A stretch of 64,000 nt of DNA, from the NCBI GenBank assembly GCA_016282915.1, contig JAEELW010000152.1, forward strand, positions 25,408 through 89,407. Reading direction: 5' to 3'. This DNA is from Lachnospiraceae bacterium (lineage in GTDB: Bacteria > Bacillota > Clostridia > Lachnospirales > Lachnospiraceae). Both the position numbers and the translations under genes were made by a program. A model generated the notes under the pieces. That model was given only the letters and a program-made list of their open reading frames with translations, was not told the DNA's origin and did not search any database. Below, piece after piece: positions 1-8,359 of this stretch; positions within the stretch are counted from its first letter, which is position 1, and each line of letters starts with the position of its first letter.

Positions 1-350
1 CCGGTGTATCCATCCAGAATGACGGCAAGATCTACGGCGCTTATGATAACGGCCAGACCAAGCTGCTGGGCCAGATCGCATTCGCAAAGTTTGCCAATGC
101 GGCAGGCCTTGAAAAAGAGGGCGACAACCTTTATTCCGCAACTCTGAACTCCGGCGAATTCGACGGTATCGGCATTGATGTGGCGGCGGACGGCGGCAAG
201 GTTTCCACCGGTATCCTGGAAATGTCAAACGTTGACCTCTCCAGCGAGTTCACCGAGCTGATCACCACGCAGCGTGGTTTCCAGGCCAACAGCCGTATCA
301 TCACCGTATCCGATACGCTGCTGGAAGAGCTCGTGAACCTGAAGAGATAA
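1..350 (+). CDS. flgE: Flagellar hook protein FlgE, C-terminal part (5' end outside window)
   Basis: Reading frame open from base 3 to the TAA at 348-350, giving the last 115 residues. The end of the protein has the hallmark C-terminal D0 helix of hook/rod axial proteins, with the segments SNVDLSSEFTELITTQRGFQ and ANSRIITVSDTLLEELVNLK. These match the FlgE/FlgG family. The next genes (flbD, motA, motB) are those that normally follow flgE in Firmicutes, so FlgE is preferred over FlgG. It builds the hook outside the cell and is secreted by the flagellar export apparatus encoded downstream. The start and N-terminal half are not visible. Confidence 0.9.
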   Translation, partial: GVSIQNDGKIYGAYDNGQTKLLGQIAFAKFANAAGLEKEGDNLYSATLNSGEFDGIGIDVAADGGKVSTGILEMSNVDLSSEFTELITTQRGFQANSRIITVSDTLLEELVNLKR

Positions 351-703
351 GCCTTCACCATGACAGGCAGTGCGCTGTGATCTATAATGATGAACAAAGG
401 ATATCAATAAGTCCATATGAAACGAGAAGCCCTGGAGCTTGCTGTTCCAGGGCTTCTCTTGCTCTTCCGAGCGAGCTGATCTCAGGCTGCTGCCGGTTAT
501 TCACCTCTGTCCGGTCATTTACAGATATAGTTGCTGATTATACCTGCCATGGCAGAAATAAGAAAAGATATCAAAAAGTCCATATACTCACATTCTTTCA
601 TGGGAGGCTCCCGGCATGGGGATTGCAACATATATAATAGAATAAAATAATATACTACATCGAATAGAACATGGGTAAATCGAGACACAGAGGAGGCGAT
701 CCT
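351..703. other. Intergenic region between flgE and flbD
   Basis: A 353-base gap with no convincing gene. It holds the hairpin at 424-458 and an imperfect 19-bp direct repeat (400-418 and 567-585, one mismatch) on either side of it. The stretch before flbD (about 630-660) is A/T-rich and contains TATAAT at 632-637, but no good -35 box was found at the right spacing, so a promoter for flbD is only possible. Confidence 0.5.
424..458 (+). terminator. Hairpin terminator after flgE
   Basis: A perfect 13-bp inverted repeat (arms 424-436 and 446-458, 9-nt loop) lies 74 bases after the flgE stop. The downstream tract is T-rich but interrupted (TTGCTCTT), so it may be a weak or attenuating terminator within the flagellar operon rather than a full stop. 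Confidence 0.6.
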
Positions 704-889
704 ATGATCGAACTGACCAAACTGGGCGGAACCACGGTACTTATCAACTGCGATCTGATCGAGTATGTGGAAGAAACGCCGGATACGGTGGTCACACTCA
801 CCACCGGAAGAAAGCTAATTGTAAAAGAGAGTAGACAAGAAATCAAAAATCTTGTAAAATGCTATAAGCAGGAAATATACCATGGATGA
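704..889 (+). CDS. flbD: FlbD family flagellar protein
   Basis: A 61-residue protein beginning MIELTKL and containing the family-typical central segment NCDLIEYVEETPDT and ending KNLVKCYKQEIYHG. An in-frame ATG lies upstream, but the ATG at 704 is preceded by AGAGGAGGCG at ideal spacing and matches the family start. FlbD-like proteins are small cytoplasmic proteins found between hook and stator genes in Firmicutes and spirochaetes; their exact role is not settled. Its position directly before motA supports the call. Confidence 0.88.
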   Translation: MIELTKLGGTTVLINCDLIEYVEETPDTVVTLTTGRKLIVKESRQEIKNLVKCYKQEIYHG

Positions 890-989
890 CGACCGGAGCC
901 CCGGGGCTTTGGTGTTATCTGTGTGTTTTGTGTTTTTAAACAAATCAGGATATTTCTGTCAGAATAAAAAACTGAGGGGATAGGGACTC

Positions 990-1784
990 ATGGATATAGC
1001 ATCATTGATCGGCCTTGCAATGTGCGGCGTCCTGGTTGTGTTCGGTATCGTTTTCGATGCCAAGACCGGCGTCAATTTCGCGTCACTGCTGAACTTCCTG
1101 GACGTACCGAGCGCCATCATCACTTTCGGCGGCGCTTTCATGTGCGTTATGGCCGGTAATACCATGCCTGATTTCATCGCAGGTTTAAAAAGCTTCGGTG
1201 TCATCTTTCATCCGCCGCAGGTGGATCCCGTGGGTACCATACAGAAGATCATCGACCTTTCCAACGTAGCACGTAAGGAAGGGCTTTTGGCGTTGGAAGA
1301 AGGTTCGGCGGATATCGACGATGCTTTCCTGAAAAAAGGCATCATGCTGGTCGTGGACGGTACCGATCCCGAACTGGTGCGCGCCATCATGGAGACGGAG
1401 CTGGACGCCATGGCAGACCGCCATAAAGCCAAAAAAGGTTTCTGGGAAAGTGTAGCGGCCATGGGTCCTGCCTGGGGTATGATCGGTACCCTGATCGGTC
1501 TGGTAAACATGCTGAAGGCTCTGGATGACCCCAACGCCATCGGCCCCGCAATGGCTGTCGCATTGCTGACGACCATGTACGGTTCCATGCTGGCGAACTG
1601 GATCTGTGCTCCGGTCACTTCCAAGATGGGCGTTTACGATGGCATGGAAGCCGGGCAGAAGCAGATCATGATCGAGGGGCTGCTTTCGATCCAGGCCGGT
1701 GAGAATCCGCGCGTGATCGAAGAAAAGCTGAAGAGCTTCCTGGCACCGGGAGACCGGCCGGCCGGCGAAGATCAGGGTGAATGA
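990..1784 (+). CDS. motA: Flagellar stator protein MotA
   Basis: 264 residues, the usual MotA length, with two hydrophobic segments at the N-terminus (about 1-50) and two in the second half. The conserved block PAWGMIGTLIGLVNML in the third membrane segment and the following GPAMAVALLTTMYGS region carry the conserved prolines and the channel-lining residues. The large cytoplasmic loop between them contacts FliG in the rotor. The protein forms the ion channel of the stator with MotB, encoded 80 bases downstream. The start is supported by a GAGGGG site just upstream. Whether the stator uses protons or sodium cannot be read with certainty. Confidence 0.95.
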   Translation: MDIASLIGLAMCGVLVVFGIVFDAKTGVNFASLLNFLDVPSAIITFGGAFMCVMAGNTMPDFIAGLKSFGVIFHPPQVDPVGTIQKIIDLSNVARKEGLLALEEGSADIDDAFLKKGIMLVVDGTDPELVRAIMETELDAMADRHKAKKGFWESVAAMGPAWGMIGTLIGLVNMLKALDDPNAIGPAMAVALLTTMYGSMLANWICAPVTSKMGVYDGMEAGQKQIMIEGLLSIQAGENPRVIEEKLKSFLAPGDRPAGEDQGE

Positions 1785-1864
1785 TAATGAAGCGGGGAAC
1801 ATTCGCATGATATTGTTCCCGGCTCAAAGATAACAACTAGCGATCGCAAGAGGTAAGTAAACAA

Positions 1865-2662
1865 GTGGGCAAGAAGAAACAGGAAGATCCCCCTGCCGGT
1901 TCACCGGCGTGGATGGCGACTTTCTCGGATCTTATGAATCTGTTGCTGTGTTTCTTCGTGCTGCTCTTTTCCATGAGCAGCATTGATGAGAAACGCTGGG
2001 AAGAAGTGGCGGCAAGCTTTACCGCTACCTTTTCCATTTTCTCCGGCGGAGCACAGGCTATCGGTGACGGCATTCTGATCAGTAACGGCGTGAGCCAGCT
2101 GAATCAGCTGGATGACTATATCAATTCCACCGGCAAAGCGGCGGAGGATATGGATGCCGCCATTGAGAATATCATGGAAGAAGCTGAAAAGCAGATGATG
2201 GCAGCCTCTGAGGAGCTGGAAGAAAAGGTGGAAGAGGCTGTGAGCGAAGCAGGGCTGGACGATCTGGTGGAACTTTCCTATACCAGCCAGTATGTGGAAC
2301 TGACGCTGAACGGATCGCTGCTTTTTGAATCGGGCAGTTCGGTACTGAGCCAGCAGGCTTCAGTCGTGCTCGATCAGGTGGGGCTGATCCTGGAGCGTTA
2401 TGCGGAAAGCACGATCGAGATCGAAGGCCATACGGATAACGTGCCGATCCAGACCGCGCGCTTCCCGAGCAATAACGAACTTTCGGATGCACGTGCACTT
2501 TCCGTATTTTATTATCTTATGGAACATACGAGTCTTGATCCTGCCAAGGTGAAGCACAGCGGCCGTGGGGAGTACAATCCCATCGCGGACAACAACACGC
2601 AGGAAGGACGGGCACTGAACCGCCGTGTAGAGATCAAGATCTATAATTCGCTCAGCGAATAA
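1865..2662 (+). CDS. motB: Flagellar stator protein MotB
   Basis: 265 residues from a GTG start preceded by AGAGGT. The N-terminal segment SPAWMATFSDLMNLLLCFF contains the essential membrane aspartate (D22) that carries ions through the MotA channel. A long charged helical linker follows. The C-terminal half is an OmpA-like peptidoglycan-binding domain, recognisable from IEGHTDNVPI and EGRALNRRVEIKI, which anchors the stator to the cell wall. The gene order motA-motB is standard. Confidence 0.95.
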   Translation: MGKKKQEDPPAGSPAWMATFSDLMNLLLCFFVLLFSMSSIDEKRWEEVAASFTATFSIFSGGAQAIGDGILISNGVSQLNQLDDYINSTGKAAEDMDAAIENIMEEAEKQMMAASEELEEKVEEAVSEAGLDDLVELSYTSQYVELTLNGSLLFESGSSVLSQQASVVLDQVGLILERYAESTIEIEGHTDNVPIQTARFPSNNELSDARALSVFYYLMEHTSLDPAKVKHSGRGEYNPIADNNTQEGRALNRRVEIKIYNSLSE

Positions 2663-2675
2663 AGAGGAGGCTATA

Positions 2676-3191
2676 ATGAAAAAGAATCTCTTATCCATCG
2701 TTATCCTGTCGCTTCTGATCGTCAATATCGTATTGACGGCGATCATGCTCTTTTCGGTGATCGGAACGAATAAAAGGACAGCCGAGATCGTGACGGATAT
2801 CGCGGGGATACTGAGTCTGGAGCTCGGCACCGAGCCCGGCGGACAGACCGGCATGCCTTCTCCCGAGGATTCGGAATTCTACACCATACCGGAAATGACC
2901 ATTACCACGAAGCGTGCGGAAGGTCAGGAAAAAGATACCTACTGCATGATCGCCATTACGCTCTCGATCAATAAGACCCACGAAAAATATGCAACCTTCG
3001 GGGGTGAGGCGATGGGGAATTATGTGGACCTGATCAAGGGTGAGATCTTTGCCGTGATCGGACAGTATACGGCAGACGAGATCCGTCTCATGCAGGATGA
3101 TATCCGCGAAGAGATCCTGAAGCGTGTCCAGAGCCGCCTCGGATCGGATGTGGTCTACGATATAACCATTTCCAGTATTATGTTCGGATGA
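2676..3191 (+). CDS. fliL: Flagellar basal body protein FliL
   Basis: 171 residues with one membrane segment at about residues 5-27 and an extracytoplasmic domain of the FliL type, ending ...RLGSDVVYDITISSIMFG. FliL surrounds the stator and modulates torque in the species studied. The start is preceded by AAGAGGAGG. It follows motB by 13 bases. The stop codon (3189-3191) lies inside the first bases of the structured repeat that fills the gap to fliM. Confidence 0.85.
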   Translation: MKKNLLSIVILSLLIVNIVLTAIMLFSVIGTNKRTAEIVTDIAGILSLELGTEPGGQTGMPSPEDSEFYTIPEMTITTKRAEGQEKDTYCMIAITLSINKTHEKYATFGGEAMGNYVDLIKGEIFAVIGQYTADEIRLMQDDIREEILKRVQSRLGSDVVYDITISSIMFG

Positions 3192-3377
3192 TGCCAGGGG
3201 CCAAAACTCATGCCCCGGTCATGCTTGCATGAAACGGGGCATGAGCTTGGGCCCCGATCCGAACATGAGCAAGAAGCGATCTGCGAAGCAGATCAGCGGA
3301 TTGCGAATGTTCGTAGAATCGCGGGAGCGTCGAAGACGCGGAGCGATTCGTGGGCATCATCAATGTAGATTATTCAT
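3188..3377 (+). repeat. Structured repeat, copy A (fliL-fliM gap)
   Basis: Starts at the fliL stop. A left hairpin pairs 3207-3216 with 3236-3245, enclosed by GGGGCC (3197-3202) with GGCCCC (3250-3255). A second hairpin at 3278-3294 has the form GATCTGC-GAA-GCAGATC. A third at 3307-3357 has a lower stem with G-U pairs, a 7-bp stem (3316-3322 with 3343-3349), an internal loop GGGA/GGA, a 5-bp stem and a GAA cap. The copied unit is 3217-3377 and is repeated directly downstream. It is read here as a transcribed structured element; no function is known to me. Confidence 0.8.
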
Positions 3378-3537
3378 GGTCATGCTTGCATGAAACGGGG
3401 CATGAGCTTGGGCCCCGATCCGAACATGAGCAAGAAGCGATCCGCGAAGCGGATCAGCGGATTGCGAATGTTCGTAGGCTTGCGGGAGTGCGAAGCACGT
3501 AGCAAGCCGTAGGCATCATCAAAGTAGAATATTCAAG
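3378..3537 (+). repeat. Structured repeat, copy B (tandem duplicate)
   Basis: Tandem copy of 3217-3377. Its hairpins lie at 3439-3455 (GATCCGC-GAA-GCGGATC) and 3468-3516. Compared with copy A, the stems differ at several positions but both sides change together: GAATCGC/GCGATTC becomes GGCTTGC/GCAAGCC, and one pair of the first hairpin changes from T-A to C-G. The internal loop (GGGA against GTA) and GAA caps are kept. This is the pattern expected for selection on folding. Confidence 0.8.
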
Positions 3538-3690
3538 GCTATCGAGATTATTCTCGCAGTCCGGCGATCCCTGCGAGACCCTTTGCGAGCGTCGGCGCTT
3601 AGCGAGCACGAAGTGCGAGTTTAGCGTCCGCTACGTGAGCAACGGCGCGGGAGCATGTCGAGCAGGGACACCGGCTGTGAGAGAATACAG
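3538..3690 (+). repeat. Further hairpin-rich sequence before fliM
   Basis: Continues the non-coding gap. It includes a 7-bp hairpin CTCGCAG...CTGCGAG (3553-3559 with 3571-3577) and a GAA-capped hairpin GCAC-GAA-GTGC (3606-3616). The sequence is different from copies A and B, though the GAA-capped hairpin theme is shared. No gene is seen. Confidence 0.5.
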
Positions 3691-3705
3691 ATAAGGAGCG
3701 GATAA

Positions 3706-4728
3706 GTGGGAGATATATTATCCCAGGAGGAAATAGACAACCTATTAAATGCGCTGAATTCCGGTGACGTAGACGTCGAGGATATGAAAAACGCCGACGA
3801 CCGCCAGGTCAAGAACTACGACTTCAAGCGGCCGGCGAAGTTTTCCAAGGAACATCTGCGTACCCTGGAACTGATCTTTGAACATTACGGACGTCTGCTT
3901 TCCACAAACCTTCCGGTATATCTGCGGAAGAACGTGCAGGTAAACGTGGTGAGTTCGGAGACCGTCACCTTTAACGAATTTACAAACGCGCTTTCCAATC
4001 CGGTGATCCTGGGGATCGTGAATTTCCAGCCCCTGAACGGAAATATCCTTCTGGATCTGACCTCGACTGTGGGTTTTGCCTTCATCGACCGTATGCTGGG
4101 AGGGCAGGGTGAACCCCTTGATAAGCTCAGGGAGTTTTCCGAGATCGAGATGGGTATACTGGAAAAACTGATCACGATCAGTGCCCAGCTTTTGCGGGAA
4201 CCCTGGAAGAACGTGCTCGAAGTGGAGCCGGTACTGGACCGTATCGAGACCAATACACAGTTTGCGCAGATCATCGCGCCAAACGAGATGATCGCAATCG
4301 TTACGCTGAATATCAAGATGGGGGATATCGAAGGCTTTATGAACGTCTGTATCCCTTATATGACGATCGAACCCATCATCGACAACCTGAATACGAAGTT
4401 CTGGTTCACCAGCATGACCAACGGTGATTCGGAGGATCATAAACAGGATATCGAGAACCTGCTGCGTAAGGTGGATGTGCCCGTGAAGGCCGTCCTGGGC
4501 AAAAGCCAGATCGCTGTCAGTGACTTCCTCACCCTGCAGGTGGGGGATATCATCCGTCTGGAGCGGCGCGTCGACAACGAGCTGGATGTTTACGTCGGTA
4601 TGTACAAGAAATTCTCAGCAGTACCCGGTACCGACCATGATCGCTATGCCGTGCGGGTGACCAGTGTTTTCCGTGAAGATGAGGAGTTCGGCGCGGGAGA
4701 CGCGGAACAGCCCGCGGAAGCGGATTGA
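3706..4728 (+). CDS. fliM: Flagellar motor switch protein FliM
   Basis: 340 residues from a GTG start with AAGGAG eight bases upstream. The N-terminal segment SQEEIDNLLNAL (residues 5-16) is the conserved peptide that binds phosphorylated CheY. The middle domain (about 40-230) is the FliG-contacting CheC-like fold without phosphatase motifs. The C-terminal SpoA/FliN-like domain lies at about 240-320. FliM forms the C ring at the cytoplasmic base of the motor and sets rotation direction. fliY follows 63 bases downstream, as in Bacillus. Confidence 0.96.
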   Translation: MGDILSQEEIDNLLNALNSGDVDVEDMKNADDRQVKNYDFKRPAKFSKEHLRTLELIFEHYGRLLSTNLPVYLRKNVQVNVVSSETVTFNEFTNALSNPVILGIVNFQPLNGNILLDLTSTVGFAFIDRMLGGQGEPLDKLREFSEIEMGILEKLITISAQLLREPWKNVLEVEPVLDRIETNTQFAQIIAPNEMIAIVTLNIKMGDIEGFMNVCIPYMTIEPIIDNLNTKFWFTSMTNGDSEDHKQDIENLLRKVDVPVKAVLGKSQIAVSDFLTLQVGDIIRLERRVDNELDVYVGMYKKFSAVPGTDHDRYAVRVTSVFREDEEFGAGDAEQPAEAD

Positions 4729-4791
4729 GACGGAAGAGCGTTTTTCTTCCGGTCGTAACAAAGAGATTAAACAGAGAGGAACGAAAGAGCA

Positions 4792-5985
4792 ATGGATGGA
4801 ATGCTTTCACAGGATGAGATCAATGCCCTCTTAAACGGAATGGATCTGAGCGAGAGCGGCGGTGATGCCCCGGCATCCGACGCGGGAGGCGGCGGAGGAA
4901 AGGGCGCTCCGGATCAGAGCCTGCTTTCGGATATCGAAAAAGACGCGATCGGCGAGATCGCCAATATCAGTATGGGCACTTCGGCGACCACGCTTTTCTC
5001 GCTGGTCAACCAGAAGGTCAATATCACGACGCCCAGGGTCACGCTTGCAAACTGGGAGACCGTACTGGCAGATTATCCTGCTCCCTGTGTCTTCGTTGAG
5101 ATCCAGTATACCATCGGCCTGACGGGCTCCAACATCCTGATCCTGAACGAGCGGGATGTAAAGATCATCACCGACCTGATGATGGGCGGTGACGGTTCCA
5201 ATATTGACGGCGATCTGGGCGAGATGCATCTGTCCGCCATTTCCGAGGCGATGAACCAGATGATGGGCTCCTCGGCGACATCCCTGTCTTCCATGATGGA
5301 GATGAAGATCGATATCAGTCCGCCCATCGCATCGCTGGTAAAGGTCAACGAGCTGACGGACGGCAGAAGACAGGATCCCTTTACGGAGGATACCTTTGTC
5401 CAGATCGAGTTCCGTATGCAGATCGGGGAGCTGATCGATTCCACGATCATGCAGCTCTATCCGATCCAGTTCGCTAAATCTTTATATGAAAAGTTTACCG
5501 GAGGCGTATCTGTGTCGCCCGAGCCCGAAGCAGCGCCTGCGCCTGCTCCCGCAGCAGCACCGGCCCCTGCACCCGCGGCTCCTGCACCTGCAGCGGCAGC
5601 ACCGCCTCCTGCGGATCCCTATGCCGGATATCCGCCCCAGGCGCCGTATCCTTATCCGCCGGCACCGGCAGCCATGCCGCAGCCGCAGATGAATGTACAG
5701 CCGGCACAGTTCTCGGCGTTTACGCCCGAGATGGCAGCGATGATCGGCCAGGAAAACATCGGCCTGATCATGGATGTTCCGCTGGAAGTGACTGTGGAGC
5801 TTGGACGTACCTCCAAGACCATACACGAGATCCTGGATTTTGCGCCCGGTACCATCATCGAACTGGAAAAGATCGCCGGTGAGCCTATTGACGTGCTCGT
5901 GAACGGAAAGTTTGTCGCCAAAGGCGAAGTGGTGGTGATCGAAGAAAGCTTCGGCGTACGTATCACGGAGATCATTAAAGACTGA
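4792..5985 (+). CDS. fliY: Flagellar motor switch phosphatase FliY (FliN-type)
   Basis: 397 residues. The N-terminus (MDGMLSQDEINALLNGM) repeats the CheY-P binding peptide of FliM. Two CheC-type phosphatase motifs are intact: D51/E55/N58 with P81, and S148/E152/N155 with P178. A proline/alanine-rich linker (about 240-300) leads to a C-terminal SpoA/FliN domain (about 315-397). The protein is therefore both a C-ring component and a likely CheY-P phosphatase. RBS AGAGAGGA precedes the ATG. Unlike in Bacillus, no cheY follows it. Confidence 0.94.
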   Translation: MDGMLSQDEINALLNGMDLSESGGDAPASDAGGGGGKGAPDQSLLSDIEKDAIGEIANISMGTSATTLFSLVNQKVNITTPRVTLANWETVLADYPAPCVFVEIQYTIGLTGSNILILNERDVKIITDLMMGGDGSNIDGDLGEMHLSAISEAMNQMMGSSATSLSSMMEMKIDISPPIASLVKVNELTDGRRQDPFTEDTFVQIEFRMQIGELIDSTIMQLYPIQFAKSLYEKFTGGVSVSPEPEAAPAPAPAAAPAPAPAAPAPAAAAPPPADPYAGYPPQAPYPYPPAPAAMPQPQMNVQPAQFSAFTPEMAAMIGQENIGLIMDVPLEVTVELGRTSKTIHEILDFAPGTIIELEKIAGEPIDVLVNGKFVAKGEVVVIEESFGVRITEIIKD

Positions 5986-6431
5986 TGAGACTATATCTGT
6001 ACGCTGCGGGCAATATGCTCCTGACTACGCTGGCGGATTCGTTAAGCGGTAATAAAGCCGGCGGTACGGGCGGCAATGCCGTGAACAATTTTGCACGTTT
6101 TATCACGCTGCTCCTGATTTTTATCCTGGTGCTTGTGGTCTGCTATTATACCACACGCTTTGTTGCAAAGAACCAGAAGGGACTGCGCAGCGGCGGTAAT
6201 CTGGAACTGGTCGAAAGCCTTTCGCTGGGGAGCGGCCGTTATCTGCAGCTGGTAAAGGCCGGCGGGCATTTCCTGGTGCTTTCGGTAGGAAAAGACAGCA
6301 CGCAGCTTCTGTGTGAACTGCAGGCTGATGAAGTGCACAGCGTGGCGAGACAGGAAAGCGGCGGTTTTCTTGAGATCCTGAAGCGCGCGAAGGAAAAGAG
6401 CGAGGAAAAGAATGAACGGGACAAGACGTAA
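5985..6431 (+). CDS. fliO: Flagellar biosynthesis protein FliO/FliZ
   Basis: 148 residues with a single membrane segment at about 38-60, preceded by a short Gly/Asn-rich stretch and followed by a cytoplasmic domain containing LVESLSLGSGRYLQLVKAGG, typical of FliO. FliO assists assembly of the FliP-FliR export core. The ATG overlaps the fliY stop by one base (TGATG), and the 3' end overlaps fliP by 20 bases, so translation is probably coupled. The family is poorly conserved; position immediately before fliP supports the call. Confidence 0.85.
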   Translation: MRLYLYAAGNMLLTTLADSLSGNKAGGTGGNAVNNFARFITLLLIFILVLVVCYYTTRFVAKNQKGLRSGGNLELVESLSLGSGRYLQLVKAGGHFLVLSVGKDSTQLLCELQADEVHSVARQESGGFLEILKRAKEKSEEKNERDKT

Positions 6432-7275
6432 AAGATCCCTTCTGCGGCTCTTTGTGTACGCGCTGCTTCCCTTTGTCCTCCTGTATTTTGCACCGCTCCA
6501 GGCACGTGCAGCGGATGCGGACAATGACGGGGATACGGATGAGCGTACCTACGAAGATGATCCGGGAAGCGGAGAAGATCCGCAGGACATAGATAATCCA
6601 AATGTCGGTAATACGGTGACGATCGCATTAAACGACGGAAACGGTTCGATCAACGGAGCACTCCAGATCGTTCTGATCCTGACGGGCATGGCACTTTTGC
6701 CCTTTCTTTTGCTTACGCTCACCAGTTTTACCCGTATCATCATCGTTCTGCACTTCACCAGGCAGGCGCTGAATACGCAGACGGCACCGCCCAATATGGT
6801 CCTTCTGGGTATCGCACTGTTTCTGACGGTATATATCATGAGCCCGGTGTTTTCAACAATCTACACCGATGCGATAGAACCGCTCAACAACGGGGATATC
6901 ACCACGGAGGAAGCGCTGGAGGCCGGGATCGCACCGCTGCGTGAATATATGTATCCGCAGACCGAAGTGAAGGACGTATCGGTCTTTATGGAGATCGCAG
7001 GTTACGAGGAATGGTCGGGAGCGCCGGATGACGTGCCTCTGCAGGTCCTGATCCCGGCTTATGTGATGAGCGAACTGCGGACGGCGTTCATCATCGGTTT
7101 CCTCATATACATACCGTTTCTGATCATTGATATGGTGGTGGCCTCGGTGCTGATGAGCATGGGTATGATGATGCTGCCGCCGACGACCATATCCATGCCG
7201 TTTAAGATACTGCTGTTCGTACTGGCGGACGGCTGGAACCTGATCATCGTAAATCTGGTGAAGACATTTTTTTAG
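6412..7275 (+). CDS. fliP: Flagellar export core protein FliP
   Basis: 287 residues. A signal-peptide-like N-terminus (about 1-34, ending QARA) is followed by an acidic stretch and four membrane segments. Conserved FliP blocks are LTSFTRIIIVLHFTRQAL, IALFLTVYIMSP and the C-terminal VASVLMSMGMMMLPP. FliP is a pore-forming part of the type III export gate with FliQ and FliR. The acidic segment at about 35-75 (rich in Asp/Glu) is longer than in many homologues. Confidence 0.95.
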   Translation: MNGTRRKRSLLRLFVYALLPFVLLYFAPLQARAADADNDGDTDERTYEDDPGSGEDPQDIDNPNVGNTVTIALNDGNGSINGALQIVLILTGMALLPFLLLTLTSFTRIIIVLHFTRQALNTQTAPPNMVLLGIALFLTVYIMSPVFSTIYTDAIEPLNNGDITTEEALEAGIAPLREYMYPQTEVKDVSVFMEIAGYEEWSGAPDDVPLQVLIPAYVMSELRTAFIIGFLIYIPFLIIDMVVASVLMSMGMMMLPPTTISMPFKILLFVLADGWNLIIVNLVKTFF

Positions 7276-7278
7276 CGT

Positions 7279-7548
7279 ATGAGCGTAGACCTGATCACAC
7301 AGATCATGGCAGATGCCATGTATACGGTATTGATCACGGCGCTGCCGCCACTGCTGATCTCCATGATCGTCGGGCTTGTGGTGAGCATCTTTCAGACCGT
7401 GACCTCGATCCAGGAGCAGACGCTGACCTTTGTGCCGAAGCTTCTGGCCATCTTTCTCGTGCTTATGATCGGGGGGAGCTGGATGCTGAACAACATGATC
7501 AGCTTTATGGAAAATCTGTGGGCGGATTTTTCGCTGTATATCCATTAG
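7279..7548 (+). CDS. fliQ: Flagellar export core protein FliQ
   Basis: 89 residues, the family's usual size, with two membrane segments (about 15-38 and 52-75) and the conserved stretch VSIFQTVTSIQEQTLTFVPK between them. FliQ packs around the FliP-FliR core of the export gate in the inner membrane. It starts three bases after the fliP stop, consistent with coupled translation; no separate strong ribosome site is evident. Confidence 0.95.
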   Translation: MSVDLITQIMADAMYTVLITALPPLLISMIVGLVVSIFQTVTSIQEQTLTFVPKLLAIFLVLMIGGSWMLNNMISFMENLWADFSLYIH

Positions 7549-7558
7549 GGGTGCAGCA

Positions 7559-8359
7559 ATGGCCATTAACGGGGATCTGTCATTTCCGATCGAGGAACTG
7601 GAATATTTCCTGCTGATACTGACGCGTGTGAGCATGTTCATCTTTGCCGCGCCCTTCTTCAGCCGCAGGGAGATTCCCCAGACAGTCAAGGCAGCTTTTG
7701 CGGTACTGATCAGCTTTATGTTTTATACGGCGATCACGCCGCATATGTATGTGGAATATTCAAGCATCCTGGAGTATTCCATCCTGGTTCTGAAGGAAGC
7801 CATCACGGGCCTGGTCATCGGTATGGTCGGGAATATCGCCCTGCAGATCGCGTCCTTTGCCGGACAGATCGTGGATACCAATATCGGTTTCTCCATGGCG
7901 GCGCAGATGGATCCTGCGACGCAGCAGAATGTGACCGTGACCGGGAATTTTTATAACTATGCCTTCATGCTGCTCTTTATGATCACGGGGCAGCACCGCT
8001 GGCTGATGAGTGCCCTTTCGGAAACCTTTACCCTGGTCCCTCTCGGAAAGATGGTATTTCATCTGGACGCCGCACACCAGTCGGTCTTAAAGCTTCTGGT
8101 CGATTATGTGACGCTGGGTTTCCGCATCGGCCTGCCGATCTTCTGCGTGGCGCTGCTGACCAACGGCATCCTGGGTATCATGGCTAAGGTTTCGCCGCAG
8201 ATGAACATGTTCGCCATAGGCGTGCAGCTCAAAGCAGTTATGGGACTGGGGATACTCGTACTGACCGTACGTATGCTCCCGGATGCGGCGGATCTGTTAT
8301 TTGTCGAGATGCGGGATATGATCAGGAGTTTTGTGCAGGTGATGGGAGGCACGGCATGA
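7559..8359 (+). CDS. fliR: Flagellar export core protein FliR
   Basis: 266 residues, hydrophobic, with about six membrane segments. It carries FliR-typical blocks such as LTRVSMFIFAAPFFSRREIP near the N-terminus and the central GQIVDTNIGFSMAAQMDP. FliR joins FliP and FliQ in the export gate. AGGGGTG precedes the ATG. The stop overlaps the flhB start by four bases (ATGA). Confidence 0.95.
   Translation: MAINGDLSFPIEELEYFLLILTRVSMFIFAAPFFSRREIPQTVKAAFAVLISFMFYTAITPHMYVEYSSILEYSILVLKEAITGLVIGMVGNIALQIASFAGQIVDTNIGFSMAAQMDPATQQNVTVTGNFYNYAFMLLFMITGQHRWLMSALSETFTLVPLGKMVFHLDAAHQSVLKLLVDYVTLGFRIGLPIFCVALLTNGILGIMAKVSPQMNMFAIGVQLKAVMGLGILVLTVRMLPDAADLLFVEMRDMIRSFVQVMGGTA

Noticed and set aside
377..637. 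86-codon frame between flgE and flbD
   Set aside because: It runs through the flgE terminator and has no ribosome site or homology signal.
893..989. AGCCCCGGGGCT palindrome before motA
   Set aside because: No loop and no T-run, so not a convincing terminator; no binding site consensus recognised.
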